From contig CAKKQA010000199.1 in assembly GCA_919901925.1 (NCBI GenBank), forward strand, positions 1 through 32,566: a DNA stretch of 32,566 nt, given 5' to 3'. The DNA is from Omnitrophica bacterium GWA2_41_15 (lineage in GTDB: Bacteria > Omnitrophota > Gorgyraeia > Gygaellales > UBA12090). The translations under genes were made by a program, and so were the position numbers. The notes beneath the pieces were generated by a model. That model saw only the letters and a list, made by a program, of their open reading frames with translations. It ran no database searches and was not told the origin of the DNA. Positions 15,514 to 23,075 of this stretch are shown here, in pieces (position 1 is the stretch's first letter; each line of letters starts with the position of its first letter).

Positions 15514-17523
15514 TCACTTTCTTATTGCCGCGCCTAATTTTTCGTTTAATCTCTTGATGATTGAGCCGACAAAGCCCATAGTTTCTTCGCTGGTAAGCGT
15601 CCTTTCGTTGGAACGAAATAAGAGAGACAGGGTTATAGATTTTTTCCCTTCGCCCAATTCTTTGGCCCGGTATAAATCCTTGAAATCAATCTCTTGCAAA
15701 AACCGGATACCGCAAGAAGCGATTTCATCCAAAATCCTTTTATAGGGCAGGCTTTCGTCAACAATTAAACTGATATCAAACTGCGCCGAAGGATATATAG
15801 GAAGGGGCTTGTATTTGCGGCATATAACTGCTTCCCTAACAAGCTCATCTATTTTTAGTTCGGCGACAAAAACATCGCCGCCTTCGATTTTATACCGCGA
15901 TAACGCTTGCGTGTCAACCCTGCCGATAAAACCATAACTTTTTCCGGCAATGCTCAAATCCGCAGCCTGCCCCTCGGCAAAAAAAGAATGGGAGCAAGGC
16001 CCAAACTTATAATTTTCAATGCCCAATTTTATAAATAATAATTCCAGATATCCTTTTGCTTCTAAAAAGTTTTTGCCTTTTGCTAATAGGCATAATGAGG
16101 TATGCTCTCCTTTTAGATCAAAATTATTGCCCAACTCAAATAATAATTCCGGATTATTTTCTAATTCCTGATTTCTTCTCAATGCCTCTAATAATCCGGG
16201 AAACATTGCCGGCCGCAAATATTCCTGCTGGGCGCTTAAGGGATTAGCCAAAGACACGCACTGCTCCTCGAATAACCCTGCCTTTTTCAAAAAATCTTTA
16301 CCGATCAGGCTATATGTTATGATTTCGCTAAATCCGACGGCGCGCAGAATCTCTTTTATCTTCTTACGCGCGCAAATACCCGCGTCTTCTTTGATTTCTT
16401 GCGGCTTTATCGCCGGTAAGGTCACAAGAATGTTTTCATAGCCATAAATGCGGCTGATTTCTTCTAATATATCCGCCTCACATTGGACATCCTGACGGAA
16501 CGCGGGAACAGAAAACCTCAAATTATCTTTTTTCGCGAGGCAAACTTCAAACCCAAGCGGGCTAAGCAAATCTTTGATCTTAGGTGCCGTCAAATTATCG
16601 TTTAGTAACCTGCCCGCGTTAGGCAAGCCCACATTTACCGATGTTTGAGGCACTTTATTGGCGCCGGATTTATACAACCCGCCAAGAGAGCCTCCGGCAA
16701 ATTCCAATATCATTGACGAAGCCATATCGGAACTGCTTACTACTTGCGCGATATCCACGGATCTTTCAAAACGATACGAAGAATCTGTGGATAACGCCAA
16801 GAGGCGGGCGCACTTACGCACTCTAACCGGCGAAAAATACGCGCTTTCCAAAAGTATGTTTTTAGTGGCAACTGTGACTTCGGTATCTTTCCCGCCCATT
16901 ACCCCGGCGGCAGCTAATGGTTTTTTATCGTCGCAAATCAATAAAACCTCGGAAGAAAATTTGCGGTTTTGGCCGTCGATCATTAATAATTGTTCGCCTT
17001 CGTGGGCCTTGCGGACAATAACCCCGCCACCATCTATTTTGTCCAAATCGAAGGCGTGCAACGGCTGGCCTGTGGCGTATAAAATATAATTGGTTATATC
17101 CACAATGTTGTGGACCGGCCTTAAGCCTATTGCCTCTAATCTTTTCGCCAGCCACGCAGGCGACGGGCTGACTTTTACATCACGGATAACTCGAGCGGAA
17201 TAAAACAGGCAATCTTTTTTATCCTGAATAACTATTGAAAGTGACGGCTCCTTTGGCGCTTCTCTCTTGACTGCTAACCCTTTACCCTTTACCCTTAACC
17301 CTGCAAATTTTTTGCCCGTGACCGCCGCTACTTCCCGCGCAATCCCGGCTATCGACAACCAATCCGGGCGGTTTGATGTGATTTCGATTTCAAAGACATA
17401 ATCGTCTTGAAATTTCTCTAAAGAAACCACTTCCAAGCCCGCCATGGTCAGTTTCTCTGCCAAGGCTTCAGGAGAAATCCTGACATCCACAAAATCCTTT
17501 AACCAATTGTAGGTAATTTTCAT
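15514..17523 (-). CDS. pheT: Phenylalanyl-tRNA synthetase beta subunit, short form
   Basis: The 669-residue protein starts at the ATG at 17523 (MKITYNWLKDFVD). The frame open to 17685 comes from a repeat element. It pairs with PheS to charge tRNA-Phe. After the B1 start (LAEKLTMAGLEVVS) the chain goes directly to FEIEITSNRPDWLSIAGIAREVAAVTG, so the ~110-residue B2 OB-fold tRNA-binding domain, normal in ~800-residue bacterial PheT, is missing. The editing domain (ATGQPLHAFDLDKI, AAAGVMGG), B5 (ADILEEISRIYGYENI), catalytic-like and C-terminal FDX-ACB (YPSAQFDISLIVDE) domains are present. Residues 76-87 (LRVKGKGLAVKR) derive from a GGGTTAA-type repeat. It follows pheS with a 108-bp repeat element in between and has a poor ribosome site. 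Confidence 0.93.
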   Translation of the reverse strand: MKITYNWLKDFVDVRISPEALAEKLTMAGLEVVSLEKFQDDYVFEIEITSNRPDWLSIAGIAREVAAVTGKKFAGLRVKGKGLAVKREAPKEPSLSIVIQDKKDCLFYSARVIRDVKVSPSPAWLAKRLEAIGLRPVHNIVDITNYILYATGQPLHAFDLDKIDGGGVIVRKAHEGEQLLMIDGQNRKFSSEVLLICDDKKPLAAAGVMGGKDTEVTVATKNILLESAYFSPVRVRKCARLLALSTDSSYRFERSVDIAQVVSSSDMASSMILEFAGGSLGGLYKSGANKVPQTSVNVGLPNAGRLLNDNLTAPKIKDLLSPLGFEVCLAKKDNLRFSVPAFRQDVQCEADILEEISRIYGYENILVTLPAIKPQEIKEDAGICARKKIKEILRAVGFSEIITYSLIGKDFLKKAGLFEEQCVSLANPLSAQQEYLRPAMFPGLLEALRRNQELENNPELLFELGNNFDLKGEHTSLCLLAKGKNFLEAKGYLELLFIKLGIENYKFGPCSHSFFAEGQAADLSIAGKSYGFIGRVDTQALSRYKIEGGDVFVAELKIDELVREAVICRKYKPLPIYPSAQFDISLIVDESLPYKRILDEIASCGIRFLQEIDFKDLYRAKELGEGKKSITLSLLFRSNERTLTSEETMGFVGSIIKRLNEKLGAAIRK
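17274..17302. repeat. In-frame GGGTTAA-type repeat inside pheT
   Basis: There are four CCCTTAA/CCCTTTA-like units on the plus strand, read as GLRVKGKGLAVK. This is the same motif as in vorB and pheS. Confidence 0.85.
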
Positions 17524-17576
17524 ATTAATATAATAACTGTTGAAAAAACGTTCTGTACCTAATGAGCTCTTTTCAA

Positions 17577-17684
17577 TGTCATTGCGAGGAACCCTCGCTT
17601 GACATATCCGTGACGAAGCAATCTCGCACTTAAAAACGCGATTGCTTCGTCGCCTCGTGATAGCGAAAGCTCCTCGCAATGACA
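17577..17684. repeat. TCATTGCGAGG double-palindrome element, copy C
   Basis: TGTCATTGCGAGGA ... GACGAAGCAATCTCGCA, A-rich loop, GCGATTGCTTCGTC ... TCCTCGCAATGACA. It separates pheS from pheT and provides an open-frame extension of pheT that should not be annotated as protein. Confidence 0.92.
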
Positions 17685-17719
17685 AAAATTGTTATGCATT
17701 ATAATCTAATAGTTTATGG

Positions 17720-18847
17720 TCAAAATTGTTTCAAAAACCTCAAGTCGTTCTCGTAAAACAAACGGATATCATTTATGCCGTATTTTAACATCGCAATCCT
17801 GTCAACGCCCATCCCGAAAGCGAATCCTGTATATTTCCCTTTAGGATAACCCACATTTGCTAAAACATTGGGATGAATCATCCCGCTTCCTAAAATTTCC
17901 AGCCAGCCCTTGCCATGACAAACAGGGCATTGTCTTTGTTCCTCTCGAAGGGGTAAAGGACGACGTTTATCATTTAACCCTTGACCCCTAACCCTTAACC
18001 CTTCACGATGCTTCTGCTCACCACATATTATGCAGGATATATCTACTTCGGCCGACGGTTCTGTAAAAGGAAAGAAATGCGGGCGAAAACGCATTTTAAT
18101 GCTTTCGCCGAAAAGCTGTTTGGCAAACGCGGATAAAACGCCTTTTAGATCTGAGAACCTCACGTTTTCATCGACGAGAAAACCTTCGATTTGATGGAAC
18201 ATGAAAGAATGTGAGGCGTCTGTGGCATCGGGGCGGTAAACTTTTCCCGGCACAATTACCGCCAAAGGCGGCTTGTGCTTTTTCATTACCCGGATTTGAA
18301 CCGGCGAGGTATGGCTGCGCAGTAATAGTTTGCCGGTTTGCCAGTTTGCCGGTTTGCCGGTTAAATTATCTTCTTTTAAATAAAAGGTGTCAAAGGCGTC
18401 ACGCGAAGGATGTTCGAGCGGAATATTTAAACCGGTAAAATTATTATATTCTGTTTCTACTTCCGGGCCTTCCACAATCACAAAGCCCATCCGGGTAAAA
18501 ACAGAGCATACCTCATCCATAACCTGTGTTATTGGATGAGAAGAACCTTGCCTTGGCAATGTGCCGGGCAAAGTCCAATCGAGCGTTTGCGAAACACAAG
18601 GTTTTGAGCTCTTTAATTCCTCTGTCTTTTTGTTAAAAGCGTCCTGCAGTTTGTTTTTGAGCAAGTTGACATTCTTTCCAAACTCCGGACGCTCAAGGGC
18701 TTGCAAAGACGGAATAGACGCGGTCATCCCGGCAAGAAGCCCGCTTCTTCCTAAATACTTGATTCGCAAGGCATCCAGCGCCTGCGATGTCACTGCCTGT
18801 GCTATTCCCCTTAGCGCTTCTTCCTCAATAGCAACAAAGTTATACAT
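17720..18847 (-). CDS. pheS: Phenylalanyl-tRNA synthetase alpha subunit
   Basis: This 375-residue class II synthetase alpha chain carries motif 1-like HPITQVMDEV, FDTFYL, motif 2 LRSHTSPVQIR, GKVYRPDATDASHSFMFHQIEG and motif 3 GFAFGMGVDRIAML. With PheT it charges tRNA-Phe. Two repeat-derived insertions are clear. Residues 163-173 (TGKPANWQTGK) lie just before motif 2. Residues ~277-305 carry GLRVRGQGLNDKRR between the two Cys pairs CIIC and CPVC that are normally close together in a short zinc-type loop. Both insertions keep the frame and sit in loops, so the enzyme is probably functional. It lies downstream of rplT, in the infC-rpmI-rplT-pheS-pheT order common in bacteria. Confidence 0.96.
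   Translation of the reverse strand: MYNFVAIEEEALRGIAQAVTSQALDALRIKYLGRSGLLAGMTASIPSLQALERPEFGKNVNLLKNKLQDAFNKKTEELKSSKPCVSQTLDWTLPGTLPRQGSSHPITQVMDEVCSVFTRMGFVIVEGPEVETEYNNFTGLNIPLEHPSRDAFDTFYLKEDNLTGKPANWQTGKLLLRSHTSPVQIRVMKKHKPPLAVIVPGKVYRPDATDASHSFMFHQIEGFLVDENVRFSDLKGVLSAFAKQLFGESIKMRFRPHFFPFTEPSAEVDISCIICGEQKHREGLRVRGQGLNDKRRPLPLREEQRQCPVCHGKGWLEILGSGMIHPNVLANVGYPKGKYTGFAFGMGVDRIAMLKYGINDIRLFYENDLRFLKQF
17973..18003. repeat. In-frame GGGTTAA-type repeat inside pheS
   Basis: TTTAACCCTTGACCCC and TAACCCTTAACCCTT on the plus strand, read as EGLRVRGQGLND in the loop between two Cys pairs. Confidence 0.8.
18327..18362. repeat. In-frame TTTGCCGG/TTTGCCAG repeat inside pheS
   Basis: Four to five tandem units of GTTTGCCG/GTTTGCCA, read as LTGKPANWQTGKL just upstream of the motif 2 strand. 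Ordinary PheS proteins lack this segment. Confidence 0.8.
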
Positions 18848-18879
18848 TATAGAAACATCCCCATCGTCCAGTATTTTTA

Positions 18880-18935
18880 TCTGTGCCCATCTGTGAAAAA
18901 TATCTTGTCCGCACGAAATCTGTGCTCATCTGTGT
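18880..18935. repeat. Short direct repeat CTGTGCYCATCTGTG
   Basis: Two copies (about 18880-18895 and 18920-18934) lie in the gap between rplT and pheS. They resemble the CACAGATGAGCACAGAT type of dispersed repeat. Function unknown. Confidence 0.6.
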
Positions 18936-18938
18936 TTT

Positions 18939-19286
18939 TTATCCCTTGACTAACTCTACTATTTTTTGAAATGCTTTAGTGTCGTTTATTGCCAATTCCG
19001 ACAGCATCTTTCGATTCAACGCGACCTTTGCTTTTTTTAACCCTGACATGAAAGTGCTGTACGTCATCCCCGCTTGCTTTGCGGCGGCGTTAAGACGGGC
19101 GATCCACAACCGGCGAAATTCGATTTTGCGTTTTTTCCGGTCGCGATAAGCGTAAACCTCGCTATGCATTAAAGACCGCTTTGCCTGAAGGTATTGCTTA
19201 GAGCGGTCTCCCCATTGCCCTTTGGCGCGCTTCATAACCCTCTTTACCCTTTTTTTTCTCGCTACATTAGTTTTAACTCTTGCCAT
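18939..19286 (-). CDS. rplT: 50S ribosomal protein L20
   Basis: This 115-residue basic protein has typical L20 features: MARVKTNVARKKRVKRVMKRAKG, RRLWIARLNAAAKQAGMTYSTFMSGLKKA and the AFQKIVELVK tail. It binds 23S rRNA early in 50S assembly and in many bacteria represses its own operon. AAGGA precedes the ATG. The gap to rpmI is 193 bases, much wider than usual, because a GGGTTAA palindrome has inserted. Confidence 0.98.
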   Translation of the reverse strand: MARVKTNVARKKRVKRVMKRAKGQWGDRSKQYLQAKRSLMHSEVYAYRDRKKRKIEFRRLWIARLNAAAKQAGMTYSTFMSGLKKAKVALNRKMLSELAINDTKAFQKIVELVKG

Positions 19287-19344
19287 TTTCTAGTTCCTTT
19301 CTAAAAAATAATGCTCATTTTAATTACACAGTTAGGGCATTTAT

Positions 19345-19456
19345 AGGGGTAAGGGTAAAGTGATAAGGGTTAAGGAAAACCCTATGATAAATTCAGTAAT
19401 TTAAGTTTTTTTCTTTCTTTTTTCCTTATCACTTAACCCTTACCGCTTAACCCTTT
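19345..19456. repeat. GGGTTAA-rich intergenic palindrome, copy 3
   Basis: GGGGTAAGGG, GTGATAAGGGTTAAGGAAAA, core ATGATAAATTCAGTAATTTA, then TTTTCCTTATCACTTAACCC and TTACCGCTTAACCC. It sits between rpmI and rplT, inside what is normally a compact ribosomal operon. Confidence 0.9.
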
Positions 19457-19479
19457 ACTTGCCCCTTTGTCTCGTCTTG

Positions 19480-19680
19480 CTACCTTCCGTAGGGCATTGC
19501 TGTTTTAATAGTCTTCTCCGACGACTTTGTCACATAACCCTGTATCTTCAGCCTGCGTTTGCGGCCCTCTTTCTTAGAAGAAAGCAGGTGGCTCTTTCCT
19601 GAACGCGCCATTTTTATCTTCCCTGTTTTTGTTATTCTGAATCTCTTCTTAACCCCTTTTCTTGTTTTTAGTTTTGGCAT
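19480..19680 (-). CDS. rpmI: 50S ribosomal protein L35
   Basis: 66 residues from the ATG at 19680, preceded by GAGAGGA. The sequence MPKLKTRKGVKKRFRITKTGK and the SHLLSSKKEGRKRRL segment are typical of L35, a small basic 50S protein. The in-frame extension to 19704 is not needed. It follows infC by 33 bases. Confidence 0.97.
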   Translation of the reverse strand: MPKLKTRKGVKKRFRITKTGKIKMARSGKSHLLSSKKEGRKRRLKIQGYVTKSSEKTIKTAMPYGR

Positions 19681-19713
19681 GTTTCCTCTCTTTATCTTAT
19701 CCACTGTGAACCG

Positions 19714-20223
19714 TTAACTCTTTGGCCCCATGACCATCGTTATCGCCCTGCCTTCCAATATGGGCGGCTTCTCTACGATGCCATGCTCCGTGCTCTCGGA
19801 GATAAGCCTATCCAAAATACGCCGGCCTAAATCCTGATGCGTCATTTCCCTTCCGCGGAAAAACAGGCTTACTTTAATCTTATCCTTCTTCTTCAAGAAG
19901 TCGACAAGATGTTTTAGCTTTACCTGATAATCGTGTTCCTCAATATTCGGCTTCAGCCGGATTTCCTTAATGTGCACCTGATGCTGGCGTTTTTTTGCCT
20001 GGCGCTCTTTCTTCTCCTCGTCGTATTTAAACTTGGAATAATCCAGTATCCTGCACACAGGCGGATTCGCGTTTGTCGCGACTTCAACTAAATCCAACTC
20101 GTATTGCTCAGCCATATCAATCGCTTTTTGCACCTCCACAACGCCTAACTGCTCTCCTTCCGGGCCTATCAGCCTAACCTGCGGCACACGGATTCTTTCA
20201 TTTACTCTGTAGTATTTCTGAAT
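19714..20223 (-). CDS. infC: Translation initiation factor IF-3, AUU start
   Basis: This is a 169-residue protein. The start is an ATT at 20223, giving (M)QKYYRVNERIRVPQVRLI. It is preceded eight bases earlier by AAGGAGGTGG, the best ribosome site in the window, and an in-frame TAG lies directly before it. A GTG 12 codons downstream would cut off the conserved RVNERIR start and has no ribosome site. IF3 prevents premature subunit joining and checks start codons. The AUU start is the classical basis of IF3 autoregulation in enterobacteria and is conserved widely. Domains: N-terminal (to ~75), lysine-rich linker, C-terminal with HIKEIRLKPNIEEHDY. It heads infC-rpmI-rplT. Confidence 0.96.
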   Translation of the reverse strand: MQKYYRVNERIRVPQVRLIGPEGEQLGVVEVQKAIDMAEQYELDLVEVATNANPPVCRILDYSKFKYDEEKKERQAKKRQHQVHIKEIRLKPNIEEHDYQVKLKHLVDFLKKKDKIKVSLFFRGREMTHQDLGRRILDRLISESTEHGIVEKPPILEGRAITMVMGPKS

Positions 20224-20238
20224 CTAAACCACCTCCTT
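20221..20238 (-). promoter_or_regulatory. infC ribosome-binding site and AUU start
   Basis: AAGGAGGTGG at 20238-20229, spacer ending in an in-frame TAG, then ATT at 20223-20221. It is likely the site of IF3 start-codon discrimination, by analogy to E. coli infC. Confidence 0.85.
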
Positions 20239-20301
20239 AAATTTGTTCTGCCTGCGGCGGGATAAATCAAATCTTTAGCCCATCGAAAGCACTTTGTGTT
20301 T

Positions 20302-22032
20302 TTATTTTAGCTGCTCTTTTGTTTCTATCTCTTTTTTTATTTTACTGATAAAATCTTTCAATTCCATTTGTCCCTGGTCGCCGACTCCTCTTTTACGCAC
20401 CGCTATTTTCCCTGCCTCGGCCTCCCTTTCTCCAAGGACAATAATATAAGGTGACTTTTCCATTTCCGCGGTGCGGATTCTTTTAGGCAGTGTTTCATTC
20501 GCCATGTCCAGCTCAACCCTTAAACCGGCGCCGCGCATTTCATTTTCTATATTCTGGGCGTATGCCTGCTGTTCGGTTCTAATAGGAATAATTTTTACCT
20601 GCGTTGGCGCCAGCCATAAAGGAAACGCTCCGGCGTAATGCTCTAACAGCGCCCCCATAAAACGCTCCAATGAACCAAGGATAACCCGATGCAGCATTAC
20701 CGGCTGTCTTTCTTTTCCCTCCGCGTCGATATATTTCAAATCAAACCTGCCCGGTAAAGCAAAATCGCATTGTATCGTCGCGCATTGCCATTGCCTTTTT
20801 AAAGCATCCCGCAGTTTTATATCGATTTTAGGGCCGTAAAAAGCGCCGTCACCTTCATTGATCTGATATTTCAGGCCTTTTTCCTTAAGCGCGTCTTCTA
20901 GCGCCAATGTCGCCCTCTGCCAATCCTCGTCTGTGCCGATAGAATCGCTGGGCCTTGTGCTTAATTCAATAGCCACATCATTAAAACCGAAGTCCTTCAT
21001 TGCCGCGAAAACAAAATCCACAACCTTGACTATTTCTTCCCTTACTTGTTCCGGGGTGCAAAATATATGGGCGTCGTCTTGAGTAAAACCGCGCACACGC
21101 AAAAGCCCGTGCAGGACGCCGGATTTCTCATGGCGGTAGACCGTGCCCAGCTCAAATAATTTTATCGGCAGTTCCTTATAACTATGGAGTTTTGATTTGT
21201 AAATTAAAATGTGTCCCGGGCAATTCATCGGCTTTAAGACAAATTCTTTGCCTTCGATCTGAAAAGTATACATATTCTGAAGGTAGAATCCGTAATGGCC
21301 GGAGGTCTTCCATAATTCCTGCTGCATAATATGCGGGGTGATCACCATGTCGTACCCGCGCCTAAGGTGTTCGTCTTTTTCGTAATCTTCGATTATGCGC
21401 CGCAGCGTCGCGCCCTTAGGATGATAAAACACCAAGCCCGCGCCCGCCTCGTCGTGATAAATATCGAAATACCCTAACTGCGGCCCTAATTTTCTATGGT
21501 CGCGTTTTTTCGCCTCCTCAAGGTTTTTTAAATACTCATCTAATTCTTTCTTGTTTTCAAAACAAGTCCCATAAATCCTTTGCAGCATAGGATTAGTTTC
21601 AATCCCATGCCAATAGGCGCCGGCAACCGAAAGCAATTTAAACGCTTTTATTTCTCCGGTCGACGCGGCATGCGGGCCGCGGCATAAATCAATGAAACTA
21701 TTGCCTGTCTTATATATCGATAATTGCTCATCCACGATACCTTTAATTAAATCGAGCTTATAATTCTCATTTAGCTTTTTAAATAATTCTTCTGCCTTGT
21801 TTCTGGAAAGCTCTTCGCGAATGAATGGTTCGTCATTTTTGATAATCTCCTGCATCTTCTTTTCTATTGCTGCCAAATCATCGTCGGTAAACGGCTCTTT
21901 CTTCTCAAAATCATAATAAAACCCGTCCTCGATAGAAGGCCCTATGCCTAATTTAACATCCGGCCAAAGTTCCTTTACCGCCTGAGCCATTATGTGCGAG
22001 CAAGAGTGCCGTAAAATAGATAAATCTATCAT
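20302..22032 (-). CDS. thrS: Threonyl-tRNA synthetase lacking the TGS domain
   Basis: This 576-residue class II synthetase starts directly in the editing domain (LRHSCSHIMAQAV carries the HxxxH motif, and later DLCRGPHA). The ~60-residue TGS domain that opens most bacterial ThrRS is absent. There is no room for it, since the upstream gene ends 23 bases away. The catalytic core shows MNCPGH, RYGFTQDD-like RGFTQDDAHIFC, and PVMLHRVILGSLERF (zinc Cys and His in place). The C-terminal anticodon-binding domain has VKIIPI and SPYIIVLGEREAEAG. GAGAG precedes the ATG. infC follows after a 78-base gap, the common thrS-infC order. No T-box is visible in the 23-base leader. Confidence 0.95.
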   Translation of the reverse strand: MIDLSILRHSCSHIMAQAVKELWPDVKLGIGPSIEDGFYYDFEKKEPFTDDDLAAIEKKMQEIIKNDEPFIREELSRNKAEELFKKLNENYKLDLIKGIVDEQLSIYKTGNSFIDLCRGPHAASTGEIKAFKLLSVAGAYWHGIETNPMLQRIYGTCFENKKELDEYLKNLEEAKKRDHRKLGPQLGYFDIYHDEAGAGLVFYHPKGATLRRIIEDYEKDEHLRRGYDMVITPHIMQQELWKTSGHYGFYLQNMYTFQIEGKEFVLKPMNCPGHILIYKSKLHSYKELPIKLFELGTVYRHEKSGVLHGLLRVRGFTQDDAHIFCTPEQVREEIVKVVDFVFAAMKDFGFNDVAIELSTRPSDSIGTDEDWQRATLALEDALKEKGLKYQINEGDGAFYGPKIDIKLRDALKRQWQCATIQCDFALPGRFDLKYIDAEGKERQPVMLHRVILGSLERFMGALLEHYAGAFPLWLAPTQVKIIPIRTEQQAYAQNIENEMRGAGLRVELDMANETLPKRIRTAEMEKSPYIIVLGEREAEAGKIAVRKRGVGDQGQMELKDFISKIKKEIETKEQLK

Positions 22033-22055
22033 TCTATAATTCTCTCATTGTGGAA

Positions 22056-22376
22056 TTAGTTTTTCTCATACATGACCTTTCCCTTCTCTATAATTTCCTG
22101 TAAAAAGGGGTTCCGGCCAAATTCGCTTCTAAATTCCGCCGGCGTAAGAATCCACGGCTCAAAAGGCATATCTTTTTTAATATGCCGCACCAGGCGGCCA
22201 ACCTCAAGCCATCTTTGCCCATAAGATTTCTTGGTATCTTTAACAATAAGCATATCTATATCGCTGTTTGGCGTAATTTTTCCAGACAAGCAAGAGCCAA
22301 AGAGAATAATCTTCGTTGGCCCATATCCTTTTTTTAACGTTTTTACTATCTCCTTAACCGAATTCTTATAATCCAC
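22056..22376 (-). CDS. Minimal nucleotidyltransferase (MNT-type)
   Basis: This is a ~106-residue protein when started at the GTG at 22376, with AAAGG upstream. A longer TTG frame would overlap the tRNA-Val gene and is unlikely. The pol-beta superfamily motif is clear: KIILFGSCLSGKITPNSDIDMLIV (GS...DxD). Small proteins of this type often pair with a HEPN protein as toxin-antitoxin modules, or act as AMP-/nucleotide-transferases; no HEPN gene is adjacent. The gene follows tRNA-Val closely and precedes thrS, so it may be read from the tRNA promoter. Confidence 0.75.
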   Translation of the reverse strand: MDYKNSVKEIVKTLKKGYGPTKIILFGSCLSGKITPNSDIDMLIVKDTKKSYGQRWLEVGRLVRHIKKDMPFEPWILTPAEFRSEFGRNPFLQEIIEKGKVMYEKN

Positions 22377-22391
22377 TTTTAACCTTTTAAA

Positions 22392-22468
22392 TGGTGGGCC
22401 CAAGAGGACTTGAACCTCTGACCTTCACAATGTCAATGTGACGCGCTAACCAGCTGCGCTATGAGCCC
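22392..22468 (-). tRNA. tRNA-Val (GAC)
   Basis: A 77-nt cloverleaf. Acceptor GGGCTCA pairs with TGGGCCC, the D-arm has GCGC stems, anticodon stem TCACA/TGTGA encloses loop TTGACAT (anticodon GAC), and T-arm CAGAGGTTCAAGTCCTCTT is normal. The CCA end is encoded. Confidence 0.95.
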
Positions 22469-22485
22469 TAATTTTTTCTTAAAAA

Positions 22486-22894
22486 CTATACTATTTGCAA
22501 CAATCTTTTATTTTGCGGTAATCTTTTATAATTTTCCTTACTGATTACTTTCTTTCCGCTTTTGCGTTCCAATTCTTTTCTGGCATTGCCCGCGACAGCG
22601 CCGCCTTCAAAAGCGGCCTGTTTATTTTCAACAAACCCCTGCGCGTCTTTATTGACAGCTATCTCTTTTGTTGATGCCTCGCCAAGCAAGGGAGGTGGCA
22701 ATTTGCCCCCACCCCTTAGAAAGCTCTGGGTCACGCCTACGCATATCTTTGATGTAGCCGTCAGGCTGAACAGAATCTGTTAAGGCAGCCACCACATCAA
22801 CAATCACAAACCACCATTCCTTATTATGGATGGCCTTTCTGATTTCGCGCTTCCTAAAAATCGCGATTTTAGTCGTTGTTGTTTCTTCATTCAT
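22486..22894 (-). pseudogene. Broken BRO-N/phage antirepressor-type gene
   Basis: The N-terminal frame from the ATG at 22894 reads MNEETTTTKIAIFRKREIRK and continues through WWFVIVDVVAALTDS to RRRDPELSKGWGQIAT, the BRO-N (phage antirepressor / DinD-like) start. Near 22690 the frame changes and the sequence jumps to LLGEASTKEIAVNKDAQGF...GGAVAGNARKELE, the typical C-terminal tail of the same family. The long middle part, normally more than 100 residues, is gone. This looks like an internal deletion plus frameshift in a phage- or mobile-element-derived gene. It lies between a tRNA-Val fragment and the intact tRNA-Val. Confidence 0.8.
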
Positions 22895-22989
22895 ATTTTC
22901 AAAATCCCGCGCCCCGGCGAACCCTACGCGATACTGACGGACACGATTCGCCTGAGCGTCAATAGTTATGGGCAAGAAGGAAACTGTGT

Positions 22990-23045
22990 CTCTGCGGCCT
23001 TTTCCATGTCAAGGAAACGCTCTAACCGGGCTGAGCTAAGCGCCC
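22990..23045 (-). pseudogene. Truncated tRNA-Val (GAC) 5' fragment
   Basis: It reads GGGCGCT TA, a D-arm GCTCAGCCCGGTTAGAGC, anticodon stem GTTTCC with loop TTGACAT (GAC) and stem GGAAA, then variable bases and the first half of a T-stem (GCAG). The T-loop, second T-stem strand and 3' acceptor are missing; foreign sequence follows. The fragment differs from the intact tRNA-Val at 22392-22468, so it is not a simple duplicate. Confidence 0.75.
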
Positions 23046-23075
23046 CAATAATTTTTCGATGCCTTGTCTAAGATG

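Noticed and set aside
17524-17685. 54-residue N-terminal extension of PheT
   Set aside because: It is encoded by the TCATTGCGAGG repeat element, and the family start MKITYNWL is at 17523.
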